This document shows positions 25,674 through 34,579 of a stretch of DNA of 64,000 bases, piece by piece. The position numbers and the translations under genes were made by a program. The DNA is taken from NCBI RefSeq assembly GCF_029210395.1, contig NZ_JARGDP010000001.1:62001-126000 (forward strand), in the 5' to 3' direction. Under the pieces are notes generated by a model, which ran no database searches, was not told the origin of the DNA, and was given only the letters and a program-made list of their open reading frames with translations. Positions within the stretch are counted from its first letter, which is position 1. Each line of letters opens with the position of its first letter. This DNA is from Petrocella sp. FN5 (GTDB lineage: Bacteria; Bacillota; Clostridia; Lachnospirales; Vallitaleaceae).

Positions 25674-27437
25674 ATGTTAAAATTGTTTAGGAGCGTTAAT
25701 TTGAAAAATCAATTATTAATCAGCTATATTGTACTGATTGCGTTACCTTTACTGCTATTTAGCCAACTTTTTTTTAGGGAAGTTTCATCGTTGCTGGAAG
25801 AAAAAATAATATATTCAGCTACACAGGCATTTGATCAAGGTACGGACTATGTGGCTTATAAAATCGATAAAATCATTAAGATATCTGATCAAATTGCTGT
25901 GGATAGTAGGGTGAAAGAAATACTTGAAAGAGACGTTGATGTTACACAAAAAAGACAACTCTTAGAAGACCACTACGACTTAAAAGAGAGAATTAAGTCG
26001 TATGAAGAGGATCAAGATATTAAAGATATTGTTGTGTATATTAATCCTCAGTTACCCCATGATGATATGGAAGAGGAGGTCAATTCAATTGATTACGCTA
26101 TGAAACAACATTGGTATAGTCAATTACCGGGTGCCGGTTCTAGAGTTTTCATGGTACCGCCACTATTTTATACCAATCCGAACATCAAAGAAGAACCAAT
26201 ACTGTCTTTAGCAAGGAGAATAACCGGCTCAACGGATTATGTGAAAGTCATTGGTTACCTTAGAATCGATTTTGCCGGGTCGACCGTAGGATCAATATTG
26301 ACTTATGCCAATGCCATACACGGTTCACTAACATATATTCGTAATCGAGATGATAGAATTGTGAGTTCTACCAACATGGAGTTGTTAAGTCAGTATCAAC
26401 TTTCTCTACAAGAAGTTGAATGGATGGTTGACAAAGCTCAGTGGGAAGTTCTTATAATGAATAATGAGCCCTGCTATGTGAAAACAAGACTTATTCCGGA
26501 TACGGACTGGACCATCATAACCATTATACCAAAAACGAAAATTTATGAAGAAGTAGCCGGTTTGGTAAGGTTAATGTATATATTTTTACTATTAATAATA
26601 CCTGCAGCCATTATTTTTTCAATATTTTTTGCCAATCAAATCACTAAAAGACTTTCAGTTTTATCAGGGAAAATGAAACTGGTCACTGAGAATATATATG
26701 ATGAAATTAATTTTGATGATAAGCCCAGTGATGAGCTGAGTGAACTGGCAGGTTCATATAATTTTATGGTAAAACGGATTGAGAACCTTGCAAAAAGTCA
26801 ATATCAGCTTGGTCTTAATATGAAAAGCACAGAACTTGAACTATTACATGCTCAAATCAACCCCCATTTTCTATATAACACCATGGACATGATCAATTGG
26901 ATGAGTTATGAAAACAAAGGCGAAGAGATTAGAAAGATTACTAGGGCGCTATCAACATTCTATAAGCTGAGTTTATCAAGAGGAGAAAGTCTCATCTCCA
27001 TCAAGGACGAATTGACCCACGTTGGACTCTATATGGAAATACAGAATCATCGACTTGAAAAGCCTATAGATTATCGAGTGTATTGTCCTAGAGACCTGCA
27101 AATGTATTTGATTCCCAAAATAACATTACAGCCAATCGTTGAAAACGCTGTGGTCCATGGCATCTTGAATAAAAAAGACAAAGAAGGCATCATCACCATT
27201 AGTTGTCAGGACGACAAGGAACAGATAAAGATTACAATTAAAGACAACGGTGTTGGCATGCCTTTGGAAACCTTGGCTAGCATTTTGTTAGAGGATCATG
27301 AAAAAGGATTTGGTCTTCGAAACATACATGCCAGATTATTGTTAACCTATAATGAACGATGCGGTCTGTATATTGATTCTAAGGAGAATGAAGGTACAAC
27401 TGTAGAAGTACGGTTGATGAAAAGAAGAATGGTTTAG
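25674..27437 (+). CDS. YesM-type sensor histidine kinase
   Basis: 587 residues. Two membrane helices (about 15-37 and 295-320) bracket an extracellular dCACHE-like sensor. HAMP follows, then a His_kinase domain with His398 in HAQINPHFLYN and an HATPase_c domain (PIVENAVVHGI, DNGVGM, GFGLRNIHARL). This is the LytS/YesM architecture with an internal histidine-kinase box. With the solute-binding-like protein and the AraC-type regulator it forms a sensing unit for a carbohydrate. Confidence 0.9.
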   Translation: MLKLFRSVNLKNQLLISYIVLIALPLLLFSQLFFREVSSLLEEKIIYSATQAFDQGTDYVAYKIDKIIKISDQIAVDSRVKEILERDVDVTQKRQLLEDHYDLKERIKSYEEDQDIKDIVVYINPQLPHDDMEEEVNSIDYAMKQHWYSQLPGAGSRVFMVPPLFYTNPNIKEEPILSLARRITGSTDYVKVIGYLRIDFAGSTVGSILTYANAIHGSLTYIRNRDDRIVSSTNMELLSQYQLSLQEVEWMVDKAQWEVLIMNNEPCYVKTRLIPDTDWTIITIIPKTKIYEEVAGLVRLMYIFLLLIIPAAIIFSIFFANQITKRLSVLSGKMKLVTENIYDEINFDDKPSDELSELAGSYNFMVKRIENLAKSQYQLGLNMKSTELELLHAQINPHFLYNTMDMINWMSYENKGEEIRKITRALSTFYKLSLSRGESLISIKDELTHVGLYMEIQNHRLEKPIDYRVYCPRDLQMYLIPKITLQPIVENAVVHGILNKKDKEGIITISCQDDKEQIKITIKDNGVGMPLETLASILLEDHEKGFGLRNIHARLLLTYNERCGLYIDSKENEGTTVEVRLMKRRMV

Positions 27438-27540
27438 AATATATTCCATAAAGACGCTAAAAATTCATGTGACAAATGGTGAAAATTCTGGTACATTATG
27501 GAAGGATAACGTTTATTTTTTTGTGATTAGGAGTAATGAT

Positions 27541-28302
27541 ATGTTACATGCATTTTCAAGAACTGAAATGGTCATTGGTACGAAAGGATTAGAAATACTT
27601 AAGCATAGTAAAGTGGTTATACTGGGGATTGGCGGTGTTGGCTCCTATGTTGCAGAAGGTCTCGCTAGGTCAGGCGTGGGTCATTTTATTCTTTGTGATG
27701 ATGATGAGGTCTGTTTAACCAATATCAACCGTCAGGTCCAAGCCACAAGGCAAACCGTGGGAATGTTAAAAGTGGAAGTTATGAGAGCCAGAATCTTATC
27801 CATTAACCCGAAGGCAAGGGTAGAAATCCATCCCTATTTGTATAACAAGGAGTCAGCAGATCGGATTATTCCGACAGATGCGGATTATGTTGTGGATGCC
27901 ATTGATATGGTGAGCGCAAAAATAGATGTGGTTTTACGATGTCAAGATGATAATATACCTTTAATGGCTTCCATGGGGACAGGTAATAAGCTGAATCCTA
28001 CGATGCTTGAAGTCTCCGATATCTATAAAACCAGTGTTTGTCCTCTTGCTAAGGTCATGAGAAAAGAGTTGCGCAAAAGAGGTGTAAAAAAGCTTAAGGT
28101 TGTATATTCGAAAGAAATACCTATAAAGCCTATAGATATCGGTAGTGACTGTACGACGGACTGTATTTGTCCGAACAAGGACAGGACCTGTGATCAGAGA
28201 CGGTCTATACCTGGAAGTGTTTCTTTTGTACCATCTGTTGCCGGTATGATTATAGCTTCTGAAGTTATAAAAGACCTGATAAAAACAAAAAAGCCTATTT
28301 AG
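27541..28302 (+). CDS. tcdA: tRNA threonylcarbamoyladenosine dehydratase TcdA
   Basis: 253 residues from ATG 27541, which has AGGAG 7 bases before it; a longer reading from 27469 has no site. ThiF/E1-like fold: GIGGVGSYVAEGLARSGV for ATP binding, DDDEVCLTNINRQ, and the C-terminal RRSIPGSVSFVPSVAG typical of TcdA. It cyclises t6A37 in tRNAs to ct6A. A four-cysteine stretch (DCTTDCICPNKDRTC) could bind zinc. The coding end overlaps its own terminator. Confidence 0.88.
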   Translation: MLHAFSRTEMVIGTKGLEILKHSKVVILGIGGVGSYVAEGLARSGVGHFILCDDDEVCLTNINRQVQATRQTVGMLKVEVMRARILSINPKARVEIHPYLYNKESADRIIPTDADYVVDAIDMVSAKIDVVLRCQDDNIPLMASMGTGNKLNPTMLEVSDIYKTSVCPLAKVMRKELRKRGVKKLKVVYSKEIPIKPIDIGSDCTTDCICPNKDRTCDQRRSIPGSVSFVPSVAGMIIASEVIKDLIKTKKPI

Positions 28303-28311
28303 GCTTTTTTT
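28288..28311 (+). terminator. Intrinsic terminator overlapping the tcdA stop
   Basis: AAAAAGCCTA pairs with TAGGCTTTTT, then more Ts; the stop TAG is part of the hairpin. Confidence 0.85.
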
Positions 28312-28324
28312 GTTAATCCTATTC

Positions 28325-28367
28325 AAGGAAAGACATACTTTAGTATATACGTCAAGGTCCTTTCCTT
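28325..28367. other. Hairpin of unknown role beside the transposase gene
   Basis: AAGGAAAG (28325-28332) pairs with CTTTCCTT (28360-28367) and an inner ATAC/GTAT adds to the structure. There is no U-tract on either side. It lies 40 bases past the transposase end and might be an IS boundary structure. Confidence 0.35.
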
Positions 28368-28407
28368 TCGAACCATTCAGAAATATGAGCAGAGCTCATA
28401 ACGAAGC

Positions 28408-29514
28408 CTAGCTTCTTTTCTTGGAATAGCTGATTCTGGATTTAATGATGTCAATAAAGATGCTTTCGATATCTTTTTTCGATAAAGGACATCGTCCATG
28501 GTCAATACGCCAGTTGCGCATATAAGTAAAAAAACCGAGATAGTCTTCCAAATACTTGGTTGAAACATTGGCCATATCCTGACAGATAAATTTTTGTATG
28601 TCAGCATGTAGCTTAAGCGACATATCGGATGAAGACATACCGTTAATATTAAGATCCTTAAAGTAGTCAAAAGTTAATATAGCTTTATCACAAGGTTCGC
28701 CAGGTGGATTAGTTGTGTGTGTGTGTTTCTTATTAGAAGAAGCTGGGATGGTATGACTGTCATCTTCCAAATAGTGCTTCAATGCATTAAAAATATCTTC
28801 CGGCTCGCTATCGCCCATGCCAATAACATTGCAAATACAATGACCGGTATTATCAACAGCGGTTGCAATGGTTGTATAAGCTACCTCTGAAGTTTCTTTC
28901 TTTACAGAAAGCCGACCGGTTCTAGGCTTTCGTTCTAGCTTTAAATTCTTATAATTCACCAATGCACGGGAACCCTTTTGTGATTCGCGAATGGTGATAC
29001 CATCCATATGGACATAGTTGGTTAATTTGATTTTTGACATTTGACTAAGCACATAAATCAGCTTATGACGCATGAGAAATACTGTTTTATGATTGATATT
29101 GTTACAGTCAAATTCATCTTCTAGGGTAGACTGAATTTCCTTTAAGGAGTAGCCATGAATAGTGAGTTCAAGAAAACGAACCCAGATGTCCCAATGCCAC
29201 TTAGTTTTTTCAAGAACCGTACCACTAAAAAGGGTGTAGGTTTTTTTACAGTCTTTACATCTATAGCGTTTAACCTCTTTACGTATGGCATGAATGGTTT
29301 GACAACTTGATCCACAAGAAGGACAAGTGTTATTGATATCGAGTCTTTCCAATCGTCGCTGAAAGTCGATGGCGATCAGCAGACTAAGCTCTTCGTGGAA
29401 ATCCAACTTCTCCATTTTTGAAAAAAGTAAAACGGCATGTTTGAAATCCTTATAAGGGAGATGCTCAATAAGTTGTATTAAAGCATGTCGGTTAAGTTGT
29501 TCAAATGTTTCCAT
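28408..29514 (-). CDS. IS1595-like transposase
   Basis: 368 residues from ATG 29514 (GGAG 6 bases before; an in-frame TTG four codons earlier is less likely). An N-terminal helical region, a zinc ribbon (CPSCG and CKDC, about residues 74-110), then a DDE-type core with VHMDGITI and a late YLEDYLGFFTYMRNW, the pattern of the ISXO2/IS1595 group. The core seems to have diverged: I cannot place all acidic residues. No terminal inverted repeats or target duplications could be identified around it, so this may be a relic or domesticated copy. Confidence 0.65.
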   Translation of the reverse strand: METFEQLNRHALIQLIEHLPYKDFKHAVLLFSKMEKLDFHEELSLLIAIDFQRRLERLDINNTCPSCGSSCQTIHAIRKEVKRYRCKDCKKTYTLFSGTVLEKTKWHWDIWVRFLELTIHGYSLKEIQSTLEDEFDCNNINHKTVFLMRHKLIYVLSQMSKIKLTNYVHMDGITIRESQKGSRALVNYKNLKLERKPRTGRLSVKKETSEVAYTTIATAVDNTGHCICNVIGMGDSEPEDIFNALKHYLEDDSHTIPASSNKKHTHTTNPPGEPCDKAILTFDYFKDLNINGMSSSDMSLKLHADIQKFICQDMANVSTKYLEDYLGFFTYMRNWRIDHGRCPLSKKDIESIFIDIIKSRISYSKKRS

Positions 29515-29618
29515 TTTAGCCTCCAATAGTTATAATTTTAACAAATAATAAACCATCTATCGAGTTGAATTTTCACAAACAAGTAATCCCAAAATACTTC
29601 AAAAATATATATAATGAT

Positions 29619-29627
29619 ATTATACCA
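29619..29627 (-). promoter_or_regulatory. Extended -10 promoter for the transposase gene
   Basis: Minus strand reads TGGTATAAT. No convincing -35 is seen, as is common for extended -10 promoters. Confidence 0.4.
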
Positions 29628-29724
29628 CAGTCTCAAAGATTTGGATGATAGAAATCAAAAAGAACACAAACCAATATAGATAAAAGAATAAGCACCGATT
29701 ATTACACTATGATGCATTTTTATC

Positions 29725-29753
29725 TTGACATTGTTCCCGGTGTGAAGTAAAAT
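29725..29753 (+). promoter_or_regulatory. Strong sigma-A-type promoter upstream of the rhodanese operon
   Basis: TTGACA (29725-29730), exactly 17 bases, TAAAAT (29748-29753). Predicted transcription start near 29760, directly before a structured stretch ending in a U-run. Confidence 0.75.
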
Positions 29754-29779
29754 TAACTTAATGTTTATTTAGAATACAT

Positions 29780-29867
29780 AAAACCATAATGTTTGTCGAG
29801 ACGCTGCAGAGAGTAGAGAGTTAGCCGGTGGTCTGGGAGATGGATAGGGTCGTGGTTTTATTTTTTT
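29780..29867 (+). ncRNA. Candidate structured leader or small RNA with terminator
   Basis: AAAACCA (29780-29786) pairs with TGGTTTT (29853-29859), followed by ATTTTTTT. The enclosed 66 bases are purine-rich and GC-richer than their surroundings, with local pairing such as GAGAC with GTCT. With the promoter 27 bases before it, this would make a terminated RNA of about 105 bases, or an attenuator for the rhodanese operon. It matches no riboswitch class I can recognise. The remaining leader to 30053 shows no clear element beyond small hairpins such as AGGGTAAAAACCCT. Confidence 0.45.
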
Positions 29868-30052
29868 GCATAGACGGTAAAAAATTTTTATAGCGCCAAA
29901 TATTGTGAATAAATACACAAAGCGGAAGTGGTTTCTGTAATTCTCAGGATTAATATGGTAAAAGCGGTATAAGGGACTGCTTAAGCCTTTATTAATATAT
30001 TAACTGTGATAGGGTAAAAACCCTAGACACACAAAAATTAGGAGGAATAGTT

Positions 30053-31033
30053 GTGAAGAATAAAAAAGTAATCATTTCATTGGTAGTCGTAGCGGTTTTA
30101 GCAGTTGGTGCCTTTATAGGTTGGAGAATGATGTACGGTGTTCAAAAAGTGGCAGTAGACTCATCAGAGCAAGGTCAAAAAATTGAACAATATGCGAATC
30201 CGGATGCATTTATTACACCTTTTCAATTAAAAGAACTTATGGAAGACGGTGGCGATGTTGTTGTACTTGGCGCACTTAATCCTACAAGTGCAGATGCACA
30301 AATAGCAGGGTCATTTAGCTTCTGGCGTGGTGCATATTCAGCAGAAGAAGGTGCTTATCCATTTGGCGGTATGAGTGCAGATGTTGCAAAGATGGAAGCC
30401 TTTTTGTCATCCATGGGTGTTACAGAAGATACAATCCTTGTAACTTATGCTTCTAACAGTCACCATGATGCGGCAAGACTTTGGTTCCAATTAAAAAGCT
30501 TAGGGCATGAAGATGTTAGATATTTAGATGGTGGCCTTAATGCATGGGCAGGCGCTGGTTATCCTACAGGTGGTAGCAACCCAACAGTAGAAGCCACTAA
30601 TTATAAAGCACCGAACCCCAATACGAACTTCTTAGCAACTTTAGATGACGTTGTTGCTGCCCTTGATGATGCATCCGTTGAAGTATTAGATACAAGAGCA
30701 GCGGATGAGGAAAGCGGCGAAAAAACACTGGATGGTGCATTTGGCCCTGGTAAAATCGAAGGTGCAGTTTTTATTCCTTGGACAGCAGCGGTTGCAGAAG
30801 ACACAACTTTAAAAACTATAGATGAACTTAAAGAAATTTATGGCGGTGTTGAAGGTAAAAGTGTAATTTCATATTGTCAATCAGGCGTAAGAAGTGCCCA
30901 TACTTTGTTGGTACTAAGCCAAGCATTAGGGTATGAGAACATTAAGAACTACGATGGTTCATGGATTGAATACAGCTACGAAGTCTATGAAAATGGCAAT
31001 GAACTTGCTAGAATTGAGAATGGCGCAGAATAA
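30053..31033 (+). CDS. Extracytoplasmic two-domain rhodanese (thiosulfate sulfurtransferase, YnjE/SseA-like)
   Basis: 326 residues from a GTG with AGGAGG 7-8 bases before it. A hydrophobic segment at 6-25 serves as signal anchor, so the enzyme works outside the membrane. Two rhodanese domains follow: the first (about 55-185) has no cysteine at the active-loop position (TYASNSHHDAARLW), the second (about 195-320) has Cys275 in YCQSGVRS. An inactive first and active second domain is normal for thiosulfate sulfurtransferases. It should transfer sulfane sulfur to a thiol or other acceptor. It leads the redox genes below. Confidence 0.82.
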   Translation: MKNKKVIISLVVVAVLAVGAFIGWRMMYGVQKVAVDSSEQGQKIEQYANPDAFITPFQLKELMEDGGDVVVLGALNPTSADAQIAGSFSFWRGAYSAEEGAYPFGGMSADVAKMEAFLSSMGVTEDTILVTYASNSHHDAARLWFQLKSLGHEDVRYLDGGLNAWAGAGYPTGGSNPTVEATNYKAPNPNTNFLATLDDVVAALDDASVEVLDTRAADEESGEKTLDGAFGPGKIEGAVFIPWTAAVAEDTTLKTIDELKEIYGGVEGKSVISYCQSGVRSAHTLLVLSQALGYENIKNYDGSWIEYSYEVYENGNELARIENGAE

Positions 31034-31072
31034 TTAACGATAAAAAATATTTTTAATAAAACAAAGCATAAC

Positions 31073-31108
31073 ATCCGGCAAGATCTTGAAAACAAGGTAT
31101 TGCCGGAT
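31073..31108 (+). other. Strong intercistronic hairpin
   Basis: ATCCGGCAAGATCTTG pairs with CAAGGTATTGCCGGAT around AAAA, a 16-bp stem with one mismatch and one wobble. No U-tract follows, so it is not a classical terminator; it may stabilise mRNA or be a processing site between the rhodanese and oxidoreductase genes. Confidence 0.7.
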
Positions 31109-31180
31109 AGTTTGCAATTAGACAAGAATGATAGTGACACTCAAAGTCAAACACCAACAATCAAACTGGAGGTCAAGGTA

Positions 31181-32971
31181 TTGAATAAGGTTAAATTTAA
31201 CGAAAGCATCTTAAAAGATGCTGAAAAAATTGTTGATGAGTGTATGGGCGAAGCATCGGCATTTTGTCAAAGCCGTTGTCCAATGCACACAGATGTCAAA
31301 AAATATGTGAATCTCATTGGTGAAAAAAAGTACGATGAAGCTGTTAAGGTTATTAGAGAACAGTTGTTTTTGCCGAACACACTAGGAAGAATCTGTGCCC
31401 ATCCATGTGAAATGGATTGTAGAAGAGGTGTTGAATATAACCAACCTTTATCCATAGCAGCTCTAAAACGGTTTGCAGCAGAGCAAGCGGACGACGAAAA
31501 ATTATGGGATGTGACAAAAGAAGGGGATAATGGGAAAAAAGTTGCCATTATCGGGGCCGGACCGGCGGGTGCTCAAGCGGCAATCAACTTAAGCAAATTA
31601 GGCTATGATGTAACAATATATGATAAGCTTGAAGTATTAGGTGGTATGATGCGCGTGGGCATACCTGCATATCGTTTGCCAAGAGATATTATTGATTATG
31701 AATATACATATTTGGACAAACTAGGTGTCAAGTTTAAAATGGGTGTGGAAATTGGTAAAGATATCTCATTTGAACAACTAAAAAATGATTATGACGCCAT
31801 TTTATTGGCTCATGGCGCCCATAAAGGAAATGTCATTCCAATACCTGGCCATAAGTCAGAAGGTGTCTTCCCAGCGACAGAGTATTTGATGGAGATTAGT
31901 TTAACCCAAGCCTTCAAAGGTGCGGGCAAACGCATCATGGTAATCGGTGGTGGTGATGTTGCCATGGATTGTGCCAGATCATCCCTTAGAATTGGTGCGG
32001 ATGAAGTGCATCAATGTTCACTCGAGGATTTTGACAACCTTCCAGCATCAGAAGAAGAGATACATGAATCACTAAAAGAAGGCATTCTTTTTAATGCCGG
32101 ATGGGGTCCAGTTGAAATCTTGTCCAAGGACAACAAAGTAACAGGCATTAAAATGAAACGTGTTAACACCATTTTCGATGAAGCTGGTAATTTTGCACCA
32201 ACATACCATAATGAAGAGCGAATCATAGAAGTAGATACGGTTGTTATGGCAGCCGGTCAGTTGGTTGAAGATGTAAGTGGTGGTTTGTTAGAACAGACCC
32301 GTGGCGGCCGCTTTGTTGTAGATAAAGAAACATTAGCAACAAGTGTAGAGAACATCTTTGTTGCCGGTGATGCTTGTGGTAGCAATATCGTGGTTGAAGC
32401 CATGGCACTAGGTAGAAAAGCGGCTATTAGTATTGATAGAAGGTTACAAGGTGTTGATTTATTAGAAAATAGAGATTTTCGATTAGAAGAGATTTATGAT
32501 ACCAATCTGGAAATACCTTTACCAAAAGGTACAGAGAACCTTCAGCGACTGCATACAAATATGCGCCCTGTTAGTGAACGTATTAAAGATTTTGCACAGG
32601 CGGACCTAGGTTTTACAGAAGAACAAGCTCTAAAAGAGTCTTCAAGATGTCTATCCTGTGAATGTAAGCTTTGTATGAAAGAATGTATTATGATGAACGA
32701 TTTTGGTGAATGTCCTAAAGAAATTATGATGCCCTTAGCAAAAGAAGGCGATATGAACGTTCTTATGGCTTATTCCTGTAATGGATGTGATAACTGTACC
32801 ATCGTTTGCCCACATGAGTTACCGATGAAGAAGATTTTTGTAGGTGCTAGAAAAGACTATGTTGCAGCCAACCATGGAGAATCTCCAATACCCGGTCATA
32901 AAGCAATCAAAATGCATCAAATGCTTGGTTTCTCAAAACTGTTCACTACCAAGAAGCGTGGAGGTAAATAA
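31181..32971 (+). CDS. Fe-S flavin NAD(P)H oxidoreductase (GltD-like)
   Basis: 596 residues from a TTG at 31181, 8 bases after GGAGG; an earlier in-frame TTG at 31100 lies in a hairpin. N-terminal cysteine region as in GltD/DPYD (CQSRCPMHTDV; GRICAHPCEMDCRRG), FAD motif GAGPAGAQAA near residue 125, NAD(P) motif GGGDVAMDCARSS near 255, and a cysteine-rich tail (CLSCECKLCMKEC; CNGCDNCTIVCPHE) for two further clusters. It should move electrons from NAD(P)H to the CCG-domain protein encoded 2 bases later. It is not a glutamate synthase subunit: no large subunit is near. Confidence 0.8.
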   Translation: MNKVKFNESILKDAEKIVDECMGEASAFCQSRCPMHTDVKKYVNLIGEKKYDEAVKVIREQLFLPNTLGRICAHPCEMDCRRGVEYNQPLSIAALKRFAAEQADDEKLWDVTKEGDNGKKVAIIGAGPAGAQAAINLSKLGYDVTIYDKLEVLGGMMRVGIPAYRLPRDIIDYEYTYLDKLGVKFKMGVEIGKDISFEQLKNDYDAILLAHGAHKGNVIPIPGHKSEGVFPATEYLMEISLTQAFKGAGKRIMVIGGGDVAMDCARSSLRIGADEVHQCSLEDFDNLPASEEEIHESLKEGILFNAGWGPVEILSKDNKVTGIKMKRVNTIFDEAGNFAPTYHNEERIIEVDTVVMAAGQLVEDVSGGLLEQTRGGRFVVDKETLATSVENIFVAGDACGSNIVVEAMALGRKAAISIDRRLQGVDLLENRDFRLEEIYDTNLEIPLPKGTENLQRLHTNMRPVSERIKDFAQADLGFTEEQALKESSRCLSCECKLCMKECIMMNDFGECPKEIMMPLAKEGDMNVLMAYSCNGCDNCTIVCPHELPMKKIFVGARKDYVAANHGESPIPGHKAIKMHQMLGFSKLFTTKKRGGK

Positions 32972-32973
32972 TT

Positions 32974-33759
32974 ATGGCGATTATTATAGATAAGAGCAAA
33001 CGATATGGCTTTATGCCGGGTTGTAGTTTACCATCCTATAGTCCGGAAGCGGTCATCAAAACAACAGAATACTTAATGTCTGTTTTCCCAAAGTTCTCAG
33101 CGGTACAAAAGTGCTGTGGTAAACCGACCAAAGCCGTGGGACAATATGACTTATTCAAGGAACGTTTTGCAGAGCTTCAAAAGGACATGGACGATGTGGG
33201 TATTGAGAATATGATTGTGGCTTGCCAAAGTTGTAAGTTAACTTTTGATGAAGCGAGTAAGACACCAACTTTTTCATTATGGGAAGTATTACCTTTGATT
33301 GGTCTTCCGGAAGGATTTAAGGATAAAGCCAAAAACAGTGATATTGTGTTTACCATTCATGATTCCTGTTCTACCCGTAACGATCGACCCTTGCAAGAGG
33401 GTATTAGATGGATTCTGGATGAACTTGGCTATAAGTACATTGAGTCAGAATACGCTTTTGAAAATACCAGATGTTGTGGATTTGGTGGTATGGTTGTGCC
33501 GGCAAACCCTGAAGTGGCTAAAAAAGTTATGAAACGAAGGGTAGAAACTTTGGATTCTGAAAATGTGGTGGTCTATTGTTCAGCTTGTCGTTCTTCCTTA
33601 TTACAAGGTGGAGCAAAATCATGGCACATTTTAGATCTTGTCTGGGGTCCTGTGGTACAAGCAGGTGATATGGCACCAGTCGATGTGTTGGCTAAACCAG
33701 TCAATTCATGGCTAAATAGATATAAATCAAAAGCCGGTATCAATAAGGCTTTCAAATAA
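32974..33759 (+). CDS. CCG-domain protein, HdrB-like
   Basis: 261 residues. Two cysteine-rich CCG domains: the first has GCSLPSY, KCCGKPT and CQSCKLT; the second has DSCSTR, RCCGFGG and CSACRSS. In heterodisulfide reductase subunit B this motif holds non-cubane [4Fe-4S] clusters that act on disulfides; in GlpC-like and LutA-like proteins it serves electron transfer. Here it pairs with the flavin oxidoreductase, so a disulfide-, persulfide- or quinone-directed reductase is likely. No membrane segment is seen. Confidence 0.8.
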   Translation: MAIIIDKSKRYGFMPGCSLPSYSPEAVIKTTEYLMSVFPKFSAVQKCCGKPTKAVGQYDLFKERFAELQKDMDDVGIENMIVACQSCKLTFDEASKTPTFSLWEVLPLIGLPEGFKDKAKNSDIVFTIHDSCSTRNDRPLQEGIRWILDELGYKYIESEYAFENTRCCGFGGMVVPANPEVAKKVMKRRVETLDSENVVVYCSACRSSLLQGGAKSWHILDLVWGPVVQAGDMAPVDVLAKPVNSWLNRYKSKAGINKAFK

Positions 33760-33775
33760 TTGGAGGAAACACATC

Positions 33776-34453
33776 ATGAATAAAACAGTAAGAACACTGC
33801 TTATTGTAGCAGTACTCGCAGTTGCATTTTTTGCCATCTGGAAATCAGGCTTAATCGAAACCGTTTCTGATTTCGATGCATTCAGAGCTATGATTGAACG
33901 TGCCGGTTTCTGGGGTTATTTTGTATATGTATTAATTTTTATTGCGGCGGCGGTATTTTCTTTGCCGGCATCGGTCATTACCATAACCGGTGGTGTTGTA
34001 TTTGGTCCTATACTTGGAGCTCTACTTGCTTTGACAGGGGCAACTTTTGGTGCAGCAGCAGCATTCCTTGTAGCGAGATATCTTGCTAGAGGCTTTATTG
34101 TGGATAAGTTTGGAGAGAATGCCATCTTCAAGAAAATTGAAGCCGGCGTGGAGAAAAACGGTAAAGATTTCTTGATCCTAACCAGACTGGTTCCTGTATT
34201 TCCCTATAACATCCAAAACTATGCCTATGGTGTAACTAACCTGAATTTTGGTATGTATGTTATTATTTCGGCAATCACGATGGCACCGGGTGCATTTATA
34301 TATGCTTATATGGCAGGTGAAATCGCTGTAAACGGTATTAGCACCAAGTTGTTTATACAACTCATTATTGCAGGGATTATCCTGTTTGGTGTATCCCAGA
34401 TACCGAAGATATTGGCCAAGAAAAAAGGTATTGATATGAGTGATATTAAGTAA
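33776..34453 (+). CDS. TVP38/TMEM64 family membrane protein (YdjX/YdjZ-like)
   Basis: 225 residues, a hydrophobic protein with an N-terminal helix (8-25) and four to five more. The family core is visible: GYFVYVLIFIAAAVFSLPAS, ITGGVVFGPILGALLAL, and LTRLVPVFPYNIQNYAYGVT. Eukaryotic relatives of this DedA-like superfamily move lipids between membrane leaflets; bacterial members are mostly uncharacterised. GGAGG precedes the ATG and the gene lies 16 bases after the CCG gene, so it ends the redox operon. E. coli ydjX and ydjZ belong to the same family and sit in a similar cluster. Confidence 0.85.
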   Translation: MNKTVRTLLIVAVLAVAFFAIWKSGLIETVSDFDAFRAMIERAGFWGYFVYVLIFIAAAVFSLPASVITITGGVVFGPILGALLALTGATFGAAAAFLVARYLARGFIVDKFGENAIFKKIEAGVEKNGKDFLILTRLVPVFPYNIQNYAYGVTNLNFGMYVIISAITMAPGAFIYAYMAGEIAVNGISTKLFIQLIIAGIILFGVSQIPKILAKKKGIDMSDIK

Positions 34454-34470
34454 ATTCAGAAGAGATGCTC

Positions 34471-34514
34471 AGAATCAGATTATTATCAAACAAGATAATG
34501 GTCTGATTCTTTAT
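34471..34514 (+). terminator. Intrinsic terminator between the redox and transporter halves
   Basis: AGAATCAGATTATTATC pairs with GATAATGGTCTGATTCT, a 17-bp stem with two G-T pairs, then TTAT. The U-tract is weak, so read-through into the transporter genes is possible. Confidence 0.65.
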
Positions 34515-34579
34515 CTGTAGAGGTTGCTTATAAGTTGAAAATATGTGAAAATAGTTAATAGATAAAAAGGGAGGATTTT

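Noticed and set aside
29780-29867. T-box reading of the leader before the rhodanese gene, suggested by GCAGAGAG and GGTGG
   Set aside because: The conserved antiterminator box and a specifier arrangement are missing, the element is too short, and the operon is not an amino acid or tRNA ligase operon.
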